Source: Variovorax davisae (GTDB taxonomy: Bacteria > Pseudomonadota > Gammaproteobacteria > Burkholderiales > Burkholderiaceae_C). Taken from it: a stretch of 64,000 nucleotides of DNA. Every line of letters begins with the position of its first letter. Within the stretch, counting starts at the first letter, position 1. Below are positions 33,665 to 42,262 of this stretch, piece by piece. Under the pieces are notes generated by a model. It was not told the origin of the DNA. It did no database searches and saw nothing but the letters and a program-made list of their open reading frames with translations. The DNA lies in the NCBI RefSeq assembly GCF_030316845.1, contig NZ_JASZYS010000007.1:248001-312000 (forward strand), written 5' to 3'. A program made the translations under genes and the position numbers.

Positions 33665-34297
33665 CTAGGCCTTGGCGGGCGTGGCCGCCTGTCCCAGGGC
33701 GATCTTGAGCAGGTCGGCCACGGTGTTGGCGTTGAGCTTTTCCATGATGTTGGCGCGGTGCGCCTCCACCGTCTTGATGCTGATGCCGAGGTCGTCGGCG
33801 ATCTGCTTGTTGAGGCGTCCGGCGACGATGCGCTCGAGCACCTGGGCTTCGCGGCCGGTCAGCTTGGACAGCAGCGCGTCGCGGCTGGCCGACTGCTGGT
33901 GCTGCGCGAAGGCGCCGCGGGCATGGTCGAGCATGCGCTCGACCAGGGCCACCAGGGCCTCGTCGTTGAAGGGCTTCTGGATGAAGTCCATCGCGCCCTT
34001 CTTCATCGAGTCGACCGCCATCGGCACGTCGCCGTGGCCGGTGATGACCACGATCGGCAGCGGCGAGCGGCGCTCGATCAGGCGGTCTTGAAGCTCGATG
34101 CCCGACATGCCGCCCATGCGGATGTCGACGATCAGGCAGGCCACTTCGCGCGGGTCGTAGCGCGACAGGAAGGACTCGGCCGAGTCGAAGCAGCGGACGC
34201 GGTAGTCCTTGCCCTCGAGCAGCCATTGCAACGAATCACGAACCGCTTCGTCGTCGTCGACGACATAGACAGTGCCCTTCTTCGGAATCAAACTCAT
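33665..34297 (-). CDS. Two-component response regulator, FixJ/NarL type
   Basis: This is a 210-residue regulator. The receiver domain has the acidic pocket VVDDDEAV, phospho-acceptor Asp58 in LIVDIRMGG, and the conserved lysine Lys108 in FIQKPF. The output is a LuxR-type helix-turn-helix (LTGREAQVLERIVAGRLNKQIADDLGISIKTVEAHRANIMEKL), as in FixJ and TtrR. The ATG overlaps the stop of the sensor kinase gene by ATGA, so the two are translated together and very probably form a pair. Target genes are unknown; the divergent pyruvate dehydrogenase operon is a possible one. Confidence 0.93.
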   Translation of the reverse strand: MSLIPKKGTVYVVDDDEAVRDSLQWLLEGKDYRVRCFDSAESFLSRYDPREVACLIVDIRMGGMSGIELQDRLIERRSPLPIVVITGHGDVPMAVDSMKKGAMDFIQKPFNDEALVALVERMLDHARGAFAQHQQSASRDALLSKLTGREAQVLERIVAGRLNKQIADDLGISIKTVEAHRANIMEKLNANTVADLLKIALGQAATPAKA

Positions 34298-36831
34298 GCA
34301 GGTACTTTCGCCTCGTTGCTTGCTACGGAATCGATAGCGTCCAACACCGGTAACCAGAAGGAAAAACGGCATCCGACCACATCCGGCCCATTGTAGATGT
34401 TCTCTGCCTGCATCCGGCCGCGGTGCGACTCGACGATGGTGCGGCAAAGGTTGAGGCCGATCCCCATGCCTTCCGGCTTGGTCGAGAAAAAGGCCTCGTA
34501 GAGCCGGTCCATGACTTCGGGCGCCAGGCCCATGCCGGTGTCCTGGACCGAGAACTCGACCGCCGGCTGGCCGTCGATGTTCTTGGGCAGCACTCGCAGC
34601 TCGACGCTGCGGCGCGCCAGCGGCCGGTTGGCCAGGTCGATCGACTCGGCGGCGTTCTTCAGCAGGTTGACCATCACCTGCTCGATCAGGATCGGGTCGA
34701 CCCGCAGGATCGGCAGCCGGGCCGCCACGTAGTGGTTGAGCCGCACGTTGCGCCGGCGCAACTCGATGCCGGCCAGCTCGACCGCCTCGCTGACCATGGT
34801 CGAGACCTCGGCCGGGGTGCGGTTGGGCTCGCTGCGTTTCACGAAGGAGCGGATGCGCTGGATGATCTGGCCGGCGCGCTGGGCCTGCTTGGAGGTTTTC
34901 TCGAGCGCCGACAGCAGGGCCTCCGAATCGATCTGCTGGCCCTTGATGCGCGACACCATGCCGTTGCAGTAGTTGGTGATCGCAGTCAGCGGCTGGTTGA
35001 GTTCGTGGGCCACGCTGGAGGCCATCTCGCCCATGGTGATCAGGCGGCTGGCGGCATGGGCGCGGTCGGCCTGCGCCGCCGCCAGGTCCTCGGCGTCGCG
35101 CCGCGGCGTGATGTCGGTGGCGATCACCAGCTGCGCCAGCCGGCCGTCGACCCAGGTCAGGTAGCGCGAGCGCACTTCCAGCCACTTGCCCAGTTCGGGC
35201 ACGAAGATCTCGTTGTTGGCCGGCTGGGCGGTGGTCAGCTGGTCGATCGGCAGGCCGGCGAAGGAGTCGACGTCGTCCATCTCCTCGTCGCGCGCCTGCG
35301 TGGCCGGCACGCCGGCCTGCGCCACCATGCCCAGGTGGCCGACCGTGTTGGAGCCGAACCAGAGCCGGTAGAGCTTGTTGGCGAACAGCAGCTCCTCGCT
35401 GCCGAGCGGCGCCACCGACACCGAGGCGTCCAGCGCCTCCAGCACCGTCGTGAAGCGCTCGTACGAGGCCGACAGCTGCTCGCGGATCCGGGTCGGCTCG
35501 GTGATGTCGGTCATCGAGGTCATCCAGCCGGTCTGGTGGCCGCGGGCGTCGATCAGCGGCGAGACGTAGAGCCGGGCGTTGAAGACGCTGCCATTGCGGC
35601 GCTTGACCCGGACCTGGAAGCCGCCGGGCAGGGCGCGGCCGTGCAGCTCTTCCTCCAGCCGCTCGTTCATGACCTCGCGGTCGGACTCCAGCCAGTAGGG
35701 GAAGGGCGGCGTCTGGCCGACCAGTTCGTTCTCGCTCCAGCCGGTCATGGCGCAGAAGGCGGCGTTGACGTAGGTGATGCGGCCTTCGAGGTCGAGCACC
35801 CGCATGCCGGTCAGCATGGAGTTCTCCATGGCGCGGCGGAAGTTGGTCTCGGCCACCAGCGCCTGCTGGGCCTGCAGCCGCCGACGGGTGTGGCGCCAGG
35901 TACCGATCAGCATCCAGCTGGTGAGCACGCTGAGCGCGCCGACCAGCCAGAACAGGCCGTTGCCGACCACGCCCTGCGACGTCCGGTAGGCCTGCGCCCG
36001 CAGCAGCAGCGCGTTGCCGACCGGGGAGACCGGGACTTCGTATTCGTTGGTGCGCACCGTCCAGGGCAGCAGCCGGGTGCCGGCGCCGCGCGGGCTGGCG
36101 ACCGTGTTGCCGGCGATCAGCCCGCCCTTGGCGTCGAGCAGCGACACGGCATAGCGGGCCGAGACCTCGGAGGGCATGCCGTAGCGCAAGAGGCCGTCGA
36201 TCGAGAACTCGCCCATCAGCATGCCGGCGAACAGCCCCTGGTCAAACAGCGGGATGTACAGCCCCAGCATCGGCGGCGGGTCGCCGCCGGCCAGCGGCTG
36301 CGAGAACACCGGCTGGCGCAGCTCGCGCGCCAGTGCATAGTTGCTTTCGATGTCGCCCGGGCGCAGCACCTCGCCGACCGCATGCTGCAGCGCCGGGTGG
36401 ACGCTCGGCGCCGCGTAGTTGGCCTTGAAGCGCCGGCGGTCGTCGATCCAGCTGACCGACTGCAGTTCCGGGAACTGGCTCACCAGCGACTCCGCCCGGC
36501 TGGTGAACTCGGCCGCGTCGATCTCGCGGTTGGAGGCGTCGCGGGCCAGCCGCATCAACTGCTCCTGCCGTTCGAGCAACCGCAGCCGCACCCGCTGCTG
36601 GGCGTATTCGACGTCGCGCTTGACCGATTCCTGGACCCGCTCCACCTCCTCGGCCCGCAGGTACCAGAAGGCCGAGACGATGGCCGCGAGGAACAGCAGC
36701 ACCGCGGCCAGCGGCGCGAGCATCGCGACCGCGTCCTGCAGCACCGGCGTCTGGCGGCGCCACCAGCGGCGCAGCCAGGACAGCGGCGACGCGGCATTGC
36801 GCGCGACGGCGATCGGAGAGGAAAGGGGCAT
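34294..36831 (-). CDS. Membrane PAS-domain sensor histidine kinase
   Basis: This 845-residue kinase is the partner of the overlapping FixJ-type regulator. The first membrane helix is near residues 36-57 (AMLAPLAAVLLFLAAIVSAFWYL). A periplasmic region of about 225 residues follows, then a second helix (GLFWLVGALSVLTSWMLIG), a PAS/PAC module (NFRRAMENSMLTGMRVLD... through WMTSMTDIT), a second PAS-like module, then HisKA with His609 in SSVAHELNQPLTAI and a HATPase with the N-box NLLKNAAE (Asn726) and GMGIGLNLCRTIVESHRG. The kinase core is of the DctB/FixL type. The signal sensed is unknown. Confidence 0.92.
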   Translation of the reverse strand: MPLSSPIAVARNAASPLSWLRRWWRRQTPVLQDAVAMLAPLAAVLLFLAAIVSAFWYLRAEEVERVQESVKRDVEYAQQRVRLRLLERQEQLMRLARDASNREIDAAEFTSRAESLVSQFPELQSVSWIDDRRRFKANYAAPSVHPALQHAVGEVLRPGDIESNYALARELRQPVFSQPLAGGDPPPMLGLYIPLFDQGLFAGMLMGEFSIDGLLRYGMPSEVSARYAVSLLDAKGGLIAGNTVASPRGAGTRLLPWTVRTNEYEVPVSPVGNALLLRAQAYRTSQGVVGNGLFWLVGALSVLTSWMLIGTWRHTRRRLQAQQALVAETNFRRAMENSMLTGMRVLDLEGRITYVNAAFCAMTGWSENELVGQTPPFPYWLESDREVMNERLEEELHGRALPGGFQVRVKRRNGSVFNARLYVSPLIDARGHQTGWMTSMTDITEPTRIREQLSASYERFTTVLEALDASVSVAPLGSEELLFANKLYRLWFGSNTVGHLGMVAQAGVPATQARDEEMDDVDSFAGLPIDQLTTAQPANNEIFVPELGKWLEVRSRYLTWVDGRLAQLVIATDITPRRDAEDLAAAQADRAHAASRLITMGEMASSVAHELNQPLTAITNYCNGMVSRIKGQQIDSEALLSALEKTSKQAQRAGQIIQRIRSFVKRSEPNRTPAEVSTMVSEAVELAGIELRRRNVRLNHYVAARLPILRVDPILIEQVMVNLLKNAAESIDLANRPLARRSVELRVLPKNIDGQPAVEFSVQDTGMGLAPEVMDRLYEAFFSTKPEGMGIGLNLCRTIVESHRGRMQAENIYNGPDVVGCRFSFWLPVLDAIDSVASNEAKVPA

Positions 36832-37034
36832 CGTCCAAGTTTAGGTGATGCCCCGCGCCGAGGGAGGCCGCACCGCTAGTGCCGGGGACTCGGTTGCGGA
36901 TGCCTCGTGCGATGAATTTCATAATAAGAAATCAATAGGCACAATTTGAAATTCCAATAATTCTGTGCGAAACTCCCGCGCACTGCTGGATACGGCACTA
37001 AATTACGCCCACAACCCCTCACAAGGAGACAAGC
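36832..37034. promoter_or_regulatory. AT-rich divergent control region between the sensor kinase and aceE
   Basis: This 203-bp gap has a marked AT-rich core (36913-36963) containing two dyads: ATTTC/GAAAT around a 7-base centre (36916-36932) and AATTT-G-AAATT (36943-36953). Divergent promoters are expected here, but I cannot fix -10 or -35 elements with confidence. A strong AAGGAG site precedes the aceE start. The dyads are candidate sites for the adjacent response regulator or a pyruvate-responsive regulator. Confidence 0.45.
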
Positions 37035-39749
37035 ATGTCGGCAAATCCCGAGAACCATTTCGGCTCGGCTGCGAACGACCTGGACGCGCAGGAAACGCGT
37101 GAATGGATGGACGCCCTGTCCGCCGTGATCGAGAGCGAGGGGCCCGATCGCGCGCACTTCCTCCTCGAGCAGCTGCTCGAGCACGCGCGCCAGAACAGCA
37201 TCGACAAACCGTTCTCGGCCAACACCGCCTATGTCAACACCATCGAGGCCGACCAGGAAGAGCGTTCGCCGGGCAATGCCGAGATCGAAGAGCGCCTGCG
37301 CTCCTACATGCGCTGGAACGCCATGGCGATGGTGGTCAAGGCCAACCGCCACCACCCGGCCGAAGGCGGCGACCTCGGCGGCCACATCGGCTCCTTCGCC
37401 TCGCTGGCCAGCATGTTCGGCGCCGGCTTCAACCATTTCTGGCACGCCGAGAGCGAGAACCACGGCGGCGACTGCCTCTACATCCAGGGCCACGTGTCGC
37501 CCGGCATCTATGCCCGCGCCTACCTCGAAGGCCGGCTGACCGAAGAGCAACTGCTGAACTTCCGCCAGGAAGTCGACGGCAAGGGCCTGTCGAGCTACCC
37601 GCATCCCAAGCTGATGCCCGAGTTCTGGCAATTCCCGACGGTGTCGATGGGCCTGGGCCCGCTGATGGCGATCTACCAGGCGCGCTTTCTCAAGTACCTG
37701 CATGCGCGCGGGATCGCCAACACCGAGAACCGCAAGGTCTGGGTCTTCTGCGGCGACGGCGAGATGGACGAAGTCGAATCGCTGGGCGCCATCGGCCTGG
37801 CGGCGCGCGAGAAGCTCGACAACCTGGTCTTCGTCATCAACTGCAACCTGCAGCGGCTGGACGGCCCGGTGCGCGGCAACGGCAAGATCATCCAGGAGCT
37901 CGAAGGGGAGTTCCGCGGCTCCGGCTGGAATGTCATCAAGCTGATCTGGGGCAGCGGCTGGGATCCGCTGCTCGCGCGCGACAAGGAAGGTGCGCTGCGC
38001 AAGCTCATGATGGACACCAACGACGGCGACTACCAGTCGTTCAAGGCCAACGACGGCGCCTACGTGCGCAAGAATTTCTTCGGCCGCGATCCACGCACCC
38101 TGGAAATGGTCGCCAAGCTGAGCGACGACGACATCTGGAACCTGCGCCGCGGCGGCCATGATTCGCAAAAGGTCTATGCGGCCTTCGACGCCGCCGTCAA
38201 GCACCAGGGCCAGCCGACCGTGCTGCTGATCAAGACCGTCAAGGGCTTCGGCATGGGCAAGATCGGCGAAGGCAAGAACACCGTCCACCAGACCAAGAAG
38301 CTGGGGGACGAGGACATCAAGGCCTTCCGCGACCGCTTCAACATTCCGATTCCCGACAGCCAGCTGGCCGACCTGCCGTTCTACAAGCCGGCCGACGACA
38401 CGCCCGAGATGAAGTACCTGCACGAGCGCCGCAAGGCGCTGGGCGGCTACCTGCCGCACCGCCGCGTGAAGGCCGAAGAGAGCTTCACGGTGCCGGCGCT
38501 CGACACCTTCAAGGCGGTGCTCGAGCCGACCGCCGAAGGGCGCGAGATCTCGACCACGCAGGCCTACGTGCGCTTCCTGACGCAGCTGCTGCGCGACCAG
38601 GCGCTGGGCCCGCGCGTGGTGCCGATCCTGGTCGACGAGGCCCGCACCTTCGGCATGGAAGGCCTGTTCCGCCAGATCGGCATCTACAACCCCGCGGGGC
38701 AGCAGTACACGCCGGTCGACAAGGACCAGGTCATGTACTACCGCGAGGACAAGGCCGGCCAGATCCTGCAGGAGGGCATCAACGAGGCCGGCGGCATGTC
38801 GAGCTGGATCGCCGCGGCCACGTCGTACAGCACCAACAACCGGATCATGGTGCCGTTCTACGTCTACTACTCGATGTTCGGCTTCCAGCGCATCGGCGAC
38901 CTGGCCTGGGCGGCCGGCGACATGCAGGCGCGCGGCTTCCTGCTCGGCGGCACGTCGGGGCGCACCACGCTGAACGGCGAAGGCCTGCAGCACGAGGACG
39001 GCCACAGCCACATCCTGGCCAACACGATCCCCAACTGCGTCAGCTACGACCCGACCTTCGCGCATGAAGTCGGCGTGATCCTCCACCATGGCCTGAAGCG
39101 CATGGTCGAGAAGCAGGACAACGTCTACTACTACATCACGCTGCTGAACGAGAACTACCCGATGCCCGGCCTGCAGCCCGGCACCGAGGAGCAGATCATC
39201 AAGGGCATGTACCTGTGCAAGCAGGCGCCGGCGCTCAAGGCCAAGTCGCCTTCGGTCCAGCTGCTGGGCAGCGGCACGATCCTGCGCGAGAGCTTCGCGG
39301 CCCAGGAGCTGCTCGAGAAGGACTGGGGCGTGTCGGCCGCGGTCTGGAGCTGCCCGAGCTTCAACGAGCTGACCCGCGACGGCCAGGAAGCCGACCGCTG
39401 GAACCTGCTGCACCCGACCGAGACGCCGCGCGTGTCCTTCGTCGAGCAGCAGCTGTCGGCGAGCACCGGCCCGGTGGTGGCCTCGACCGACTACATGAAG
39501 GCCTATGCCGAGCAGATCCGCCCCTTCGTCCCGAAGGGCCGCAACTACAAGGTGCTCGGCACCGACGGCTTCGGCCGCAGCGACTTCCGCAACAAGCTGC
39601 GCGAGCACTTCGAGGTCAACCGCCACTTCATCGTGGTGGCGGCACTGAAGGCGCTGGCCGAAGACGGCGCGGTGCCGGCGCAAAAGGTGGCAGATGCCAT
39701 CAAGAAGTACGGCATCAACGCCGAGAAGATCAACCCGCTCTACGCATAA
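37035..39749 (+). CDS. aceE: Pyruvate dehydrogenase E1 component (homodimeric)
   Basis: AceE is the thiamin-diphosphate E1 of the pyruvate dehydrogenase complex; it decarboxylates pyruvate and acetylates the lipoyl groups of E2. The 904-residue chain is of the single-chain AceE type. The ThDP motif runs from FCGDGEMDEVES to INCNLQRLDG. N-terminal RSYMRWNAMAMVVKANRHHP and the later YYREDKAGQILQEGINEAGG are family blocks. It is the first gene of an operon with E2, a proteasome-like hydrolase and E3. Confidence 0.97.
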   Translation: MSANPENHFGSAANDLDAQETREWMDALSAVIESEGPDRAHFLLEQLLEHARQNSIDKPFSANTAYVNTIEADQEERSPGNAEIEERLRSYMRWNAMAMVVKANRHHPAEGGDLGGHIGSFASLASMFGAGFNHFWHAESENHGGDCLYIQGHVSPGIYARAYLEGRLTEEQLLNFRQEVDGKGLSSYPHPKLMPEFWQFPTVSMGLGPLMAIYQARFLKYLHARGIANTENRKVWVFCGDGEMDEVESLGAIGLAAREKLDNLVFVINCNLQRLDGPVRGNGKIIQELEGEFRGSGWNVIKLIWGSGWDPLLARDKEGALRKLMMDTNDGDYQSFKANDGAYVRKNFFGRDPRTLEMVAKLSDDDIWNLRRGGHDSQKVYAAFDAAVKHQGQPTVLLIKTVKGFGMGKIGEGKNTVHQTKKLGDEDIKAFRDRFNIPIPDSQLADLPFYKPADDTPEMKYLHERRKALGGYLPHRRVKAEESFTVPALDTFKAVLEPTAEGREISTTQAYVRFLTQLLRDQALGPRVVPILVDEARTFGMEGLFRQIGIYNPAGQQYTPVDKDQVMYYREDKAGQILQEGINEAGGMSSWIAAATSYSTNNRIMVPFYVYYSMFGFQRIGDLAWAAGDMQARGFLLGGTSGRTTLNGEGLQHEDGHSHILANTIPNCVSYDPTFAHEVGVILHHGLKRMVEKQDNVYYYITLLNENYPMPGLQPGTEEQIIKGMYLCKQAPALKAKSPSVQLLGSGTILRESFAAQELLEKDWGVSAAVWSCPSFNELTRDGQEADRWNLLHPTETPRVSFVEQQLSASTGPVVASTDYMKAYAEQIRPFVPKGRNYKVLGTDGFGRSDFRNKLREHFEVNRHFIVVAALKALAEDGAVPAQKVADAIKKYGINAEKINPLYA

Positions 39750-39786
39750 CACCAATCAACGGCGCCCGTAGGGCGGGAGACACGAC

Positions 39787-41448
39787 ATGGCAACAGTGGA
39801 AATCAAGGTGCCGGACATCGGCGACTTCGACGAGGTCGCGGTGATCGAGGTGCTGGTGAAGGTCGGCGACTCGGTCAAGGCCGAGCAGTCCCTCATCACG
39901 GTGGAGTCGGACAAGGCCTCGATGGAGATCCCGTCGAGCCAGGCCGGCGTGGTGAAGGAACTCAAGGTCGAGGTCGGCAGCAAGGTCAAGGAAGGCTCGG
40001 TGGTGCTGGTGCTCGAAGGCGAAGGCGCGGCTGCGCCGGCGGCCTCAGCGCCCGCGGCAGCGGCTCCCGCGCCTGCCGCGGCGGCGGCACCGGCGCCTGC
40101 GGCCGCCGCCCCTGCACCGGCAGCGGCGGCCGGCCCGATCGACATCAAGGTGCCCGACATCGGCGACTTCAAGGACGTCGCGGTGATCGAGGTGCTGGTC
40201 AAGCCCGGCGACACCATCAAGGCCGAGCAGTCGCTGATCACGGTCGAGTCCGACAAGGCCTCGATGGAGATCCCTTCGTCGGCGGCGGGCGTGCTCAAGG
40301 AACTCAAGGTCAAGGTCGGCGACACGGTCAACATCGGCGACTTGATCGCGGTGATCGAAGGCACGTCCGGCACCGCCGCGCCGGCGGCTGCCGCGCCGGC
40401 GCCGGCCCAGGCCGCTGCGGCAGCGGCACCGGCCAGCGCGTCGGCACCGGCCCCTGCGGCGTCGGCACCGGCCGCCGCCCCGCCGGCGCACGACCCGACG
40501 GTCGCACCCAGCGGCAAGATGCCGCATGCCTCGCCCTCGGTGCGCAAGTTCGCGCGCGAACTCGGCGTGCCGCTGGAGGAGGTCAAGGGCAGCGGTCCCA
40601 AGGGCCGCATCACCCAGGAAGACGTCCAGAGCTTCACCCGGGCCGTGATGAGCGGCGCGGCCAGCACCAAGGCCGCCGGCGCCAAGGCGCCCGCGGGCGG
40701 CGGTGGCGGCGAGGCGCTCGGCCTGATCCCCTGGCCCAAGGTCGACTTCACCAAGTTTGGCACCGTGGAGCGCAAGGACCTGTCGCGCATCAAGAAGCTC
40801 AGCGGCGCCAACCTGCACCGCAACTGGGTGATGATCCCGCACGTCACCAACAACGACGAGGCCGACATCACCGAGCTCGAGGCCTTCCGGGTCGCGACCA
40901 ACAAGGAGAACGAGAAGTCGGGCGTCAAGGTGACGATGCTGGCCTTCGTGATCAAGGCCATGGTCTCGGCGCTGAAGAAGTTCCCCGACTTCAACACCAG
41001 CCTGGACGGCGATCAGCTGGTCTACAAGCAGTACTACAACATCGGCTTCGCGGCGGACACGCCGAACGGGCTGGTGGTGCCGGTGCTCAAGGACGCCGAC
41101 AAGAAGGGCGTGCTGCAGATCAGCCAGGAAATGGGCGATCTGGCCAAGAAGGCGCGCGACGGCAAGCTCGGCTCGGCCGACATGCAGGGCGGCTGCATCT
41201 CGATCAGCTCGCTGGGCGGCATCGGCGGCACGCATTTCACGCCGATCATCAACGCCCCCGAAGTTGCGATCCTGGGCCTGTCGAAGGGCCAGATGAAGCC
41301 GGTGTGGGACGGCAAGCAGTTCGTGCCGCGGCTGACGCTGCCGCTGTCGCTGTCCTATGACCACCGCGTGATCGACGGCGCTGCGGCGGCGCGATTCAAC
41401 GCCTACCTGGGCCAGGTGCTCGCGGACTTCAGACGCGTTCTCCTATGA
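39787..41448 (+). CDS. aceF: Dihydrolipoamide acetyltransferase (pyruvate dehydrogenase E2)
   Basis: AceF is the core of the pyruvate dehydrogenase complex. The 553-residue chain has two N-terminal lipoyl domains, each with [11 protein letters not shown] (lipoyl Lys43 and Lys157), separated by Ala/Pro-rich flexible linkers. The E1/E3-binding domain ([13 protein letters not shown] through GRITQEDV) and the catalytic acetyltransferase domain with His526 and Asp530 in SYDHRVIDG follow. It ends in ATGA, shared with the start of the proteasome-like gene. Its lipoyl domains are very close in DNA sequence to each other and to that of the lpdA two genes downstream. Confidence 0.97.
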   Translation: MATVEIKVPDIGDFDEVAVIEVLVKVGDSVKAEQSLITVESDKASMEIPSSQAGVVKELKVEVGSKVKEGSVVLVLEGEGAAAPAASAPAAAAPAPAAAAAPAPAAAAPAPAAAAGPIDIKVPDIGDFKDVAVIEVLVKPGDTIKAEQSLITVESDKASMEIPSSAAGVLKELKVKVGDTVNIGDLIAVIEGTSGTAAPAAAAPAPAQAAAAAAPASASAPAPAASAPAAAPPAHDPTVAPSGKMPHASPSVRKFARELGVPLEEVKGSGPKGRITQEDVQSFTRAVMSGAASTKAAGAKAPAGGGGGEALGLIPWPKVDFTKFGTVERKDLSRIKKLSGANLHRNWVMIPHVTNNDEADITELEAFRVATNKENEKSGVKVTMLAFVIKAMVSALKKFPDFNTSLDGDQLVYKQYYNIGFAADTPNGLVVPVLKDADKKGVLQISQEMGDLAKKARDGKLGSADMQGGCISISSLGGIGGTHFTPIINAPEVAILGLSKGQMKPVWDGKQFVPRLTLPLSLSYDHRVIDGAAAARFNAYLGQVLADFRRVLL

Positions 41449-42262
41449 CGACGGTGGTGGCCGTCCGCAAGGGCGGCCAGGTCGTGATGGCGGCGGATTC
41501 GCTCGTGACCTTCGGCGACACGCGCCTGTCGCACCGCGCCGAAGCCAACCAGAAGCTGTTCATGGTGAACGATGCGGGCGGGCAGAGCATCTTCGCGGTG
41601 GCCGGCGCGGCGGCGCACTTCCTGGTGCTCCAGCATGCGCTGGCGGCGCAGGCGCCCGAGGCGCTGCGCTTCGGCAGCAAGGACGAGATCTTCCGCACCT
41701 TCACGCTGCTGCATCCGGTGCTGAAGGACTCGTTCTTCCTGCAGACCAAGGAAGACGAGCACGAGCCCTACGAGTCGAGCCAGTTCACGATGCTGCTGGC
41801 CAATGCCAGCGGCATCTACGGCATCTACAGCTACCGCGAGGTGTTCGAGTTCAAGCAGTTCTGGAGCATCGGCTCGGGACGCAGCTTCGCACTCGGCGCC
41901 ATGCACGCGGTCTACGACAAGGCGCGCTCGGCGCGCGACGTCGCCGAGGCCGGCGTTGCCGCGGCCTGCGAATTCGATCGAAACTCGGCCGGACCGGTCG
42001 ACGTTCTTACACTCAAACTGAAGGTGTCCAAATGAGCGAAGTACAAGTCAAGGTGCCGGACATCGGCGATTTCGACGAAGTCGCGGTGATCGAGGTGCTG
42101 GTGAAGGCCGGTGACACGGTGAAGGCCGAGCAGTCGCTGATCACGGTGGAATCGGACAAGGCCTCGATGGAGATCCCGTCGTCCGCGGCCGGCGTGGTCA
42201 AGTCGGTGGCCGTGAAGGTCGGCGACAAGGTCAAGGAAGGCTCGGTGGTGCTGACGCTCGAT
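39790..42262 (+). repeat. Three near-identical lipoyl-domain coding cassettes
   Basis: Segments of about 230 bp coding for lipoyl domains occur at roughly 39790-40017 and 40135-40362 in aceF and 42035-42262 in lpdA. All three share the exact run GCCTCGATGGAGATCCC around the lipoyl lysine codon and GTCGCGGTGATCGAGGTGCT before it, and most differences are at third positions. Duplication with later sequence exchange is the likely origin. Confidence 0.7.
41445..42035 (+). CDS. Proteasome beta/HslV-like Ntn hydrolase (BPH-type)
   Basis: This 196-residue protein has the fold pattern of proteasome beta subunits and HslV. The second residue is threonine, which after Met removal would be the N-terminal nucleophile ([18 protein letters not shown]). 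Asp18 matches the conserved Asp17 of mature proteasome subunits, Lys37 in QKLFMV aligns with the KKLFQI lysine after a three-residue insertion, and IGSGRSF at 142-148 matches the HslV IGSGGPY serine loop. Betaproteobacteria are known to have such a homologue, called BPH. The gene overlaps aceF and lpdA by ATGA at both ends. No hslU-like ATPase is adjacent. Its place in the pyruvate dehydrogenase operon is striking; its substrate is unknown. Confidence 0.83.
   Translation: MTTVVAVRKGGQVVMAADSLVTFGDTRLSHRAEANQKLFMVNDAGGQSIFAVAGAAAHFLVLQHALAAQAPEALRFGSKDEIFRTFTLLHPVLKDSFFLQTKEDEHEPYESSQFTMLLANASGIYGIYSYREVFEFKQFWSIGSGRSFALGAMHAVYDKARSARDVAEAGVAAACEFDRNSAGPVDVLTLKLKVSK

Noticed and set aside
36876-39755. 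A 959-codon open frame antisense to aceE
   Set aside because: It mirrors aceE codon by codon, with no ribosome binding site and no recognisable domain.
41445-42035. Calling the proteasome-like gene hslV
   Set aside because: No hslU is adjacent, the sequence has a long insertion-bearing middle and a shifted active-site lysine, and the operon is metabolic; BPH-type fits better.
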